Position numbers and translations under genes: made by a program. The notes under the pieces are model-generated. The model saw nothing but the letters and a program-made list of their open reading frames with translations. It ran no database searches and was not told the DNA's origin. Positions 6,938-7,261 of a stretch of DNA of 7,261 nt are shown here, one piece after another. Location of the stretch: assembly GCA_903906615.1 (NCBI GenBank), contig CAIVKT010000327.1:1-7261 (forward strand), given 5' to 3'. Within the stretch, counting starts at the first letter, position 1. Every line of letters starts with the position of its first letter. Source of the stretch: an uncultured Bacteroidota bacterium. GTDB taxonomy: Bacteria > Bacteroidota > Bacteroidia > Chitinophagales > Chitinophagaceae.

Positions 6938-6989
6938 CTCTGCGAACTTAAAACGCCATCTGTGCGAATATCTTCGCGCGCTTTGCGAG
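6938..6989. repeat. Decayed CTnTGCGA repeats, 21-22 nt apart
   Basis: CTCTGCGAA (6938-6946), CTGTGCGAA (6960-6968) and CTTTGCGAG (6981-6989) recur at 22- and 21-nt intervals, with an extra CTTCGCG at 6972-6978. Dispersed repeats with CTTTGCG/CTCTGCG units are, from memory, common after genes in Bacteroidota. The loss of exact identity suggests an old copy. Confidence 0.5.
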
Positions 6990-7155
6990 GACTTTTCTCG
7001 TGATTGAATTTGATGTTTATTATCATAATGTGGTTTGTAAAACACGGAAAAACGGCACCACAAAACACTTTCGTTATTCTCGGGCAACCACTAACATATA
7101 GATTGCTATAGATCAACCTCTTACCCCGAAAATAATTTTTATGATAGGCACTGAT

Positions 7156-7196
7156 GGGTCTATGACAGCGCAGAAAGCGTGCTGTCATAGAAACCC
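7156..7196. repeat. Near-perfect inverted repeat / hairpin
   Basis: TCTATGACAGC (7159-7169) and GCTGTCATAGA (7181-7191) are perfect 11-bp arms. A G·T and a C-G pair extend the stem inward, and GGG (7156-7158) with CCC (7194-7196) extends it outward across an AA bulge. No T-tract follows on either strand, so it is not a standard terminator. An operator, an RNA stem or the end of a small mobile element are all possible. Confidence 0.7.
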
Positions 7197-7261
7197 GATT
7201 TTATGCTATCAAATATCCATCCGACCTTTGGGCAATAAAAGGTGAGATCCATAGTATTGCA

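Larger units (their letters stand above)
6888..7261. other. Non-coding flank, no supported gene
   Basis: I find no convincing gene on either strand. The longest open frame (minus strand, 7188-6892) has no signal peptide, domain or repeat, starts inside the hairpin at 7156-7196 and runs through the CTnTGCGA repeats, so it is probably spurious. The segment holds those repeats, the hairpin, and a weak promoter-like GACCTTTG (7223-7230) that could serve a gene beyond the right edge. Confidence 0.6.

Noticed and set aside
6892..7188. 98-aa open frame on the minus strand
   Set aside because: It starts inside a hairpin, crosses decayed repeats, has no recognisable domain or signal, and runs against the terminator-bounded gene layout.
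7156..7196. Intrinsic terminator
   Set aside because: The stem is strong, but no T-tract follows on either strand.

Overview
The window looks like chromosome from a Bacteroidota bacterium, most likely of the Chitinophagaceae/Sphingobacteriia type. The evidence is a SusC/SusD outer-membrane pair, lipoproteins without Shine-Dalgarno-driven starts, a TAnnTTTG-type promoter, and short GC-rich palindromic repeats of a kind I remember as common between genes in this phylum. The genus cannot be fixed from the sequence alone. All four real genes are on the + strand and intact.

Region by region: 1-200 is a roughly 100-bp tandem arrangement of REP-like hairpin repeats that starts at, and may run past, the left edge. 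207-264 is an inverted repeat enclosing a C-rich tract (G-quadruplex motif on the minus strand). It lies just upstream of a plausible promoter (276-306) and a leader with an 8-bp hairpin (327-355). 397-5889 is a three-gene operon: a SusC-like TonB-dependent transporter (1073 aa), a SusD_2-type surface lipoprotein (526 aa, 24-nt gap) and a BT_2262-like Ig-fold lipoprotein (217 aa, 12-nt gap). A strong intrinsic terminator at 5913-5940 closes it. 5941-6101 holds a second short GC-rich repeat and the promoter for the next gene. 6102-6833 is a separate outer-membrane beta-barrel gene (243 aa) with its own terminator (6858-6887). 6888-7261 has no convincing gene; it holds decayed CTnTGCGA repeats and a near-perfect hairpin at 7156-7196.

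How it works together: SusC would form the TonB-energised barrel, SusD the hinged lid that captures substrate outside the cell, and the third protein an accessory surface-binding lipoprotein. No glycoside hydrolase, peptidase, sulfatase, sigma/anti-sigma pair or hybrid two-component sensor is visible, so neither substrate nor regulator can be read off. The gene set resembles the B. thetaiotaomicron BT2261-BT2264 locus, whose SusCD complex was crystallised with bound peptides, so an oligopeptide substrate is a reasonable but unproven guess. I see ordinary nutrient-uptake genes with interesting non-coding structure around them, not a clear new defence or mobile system.
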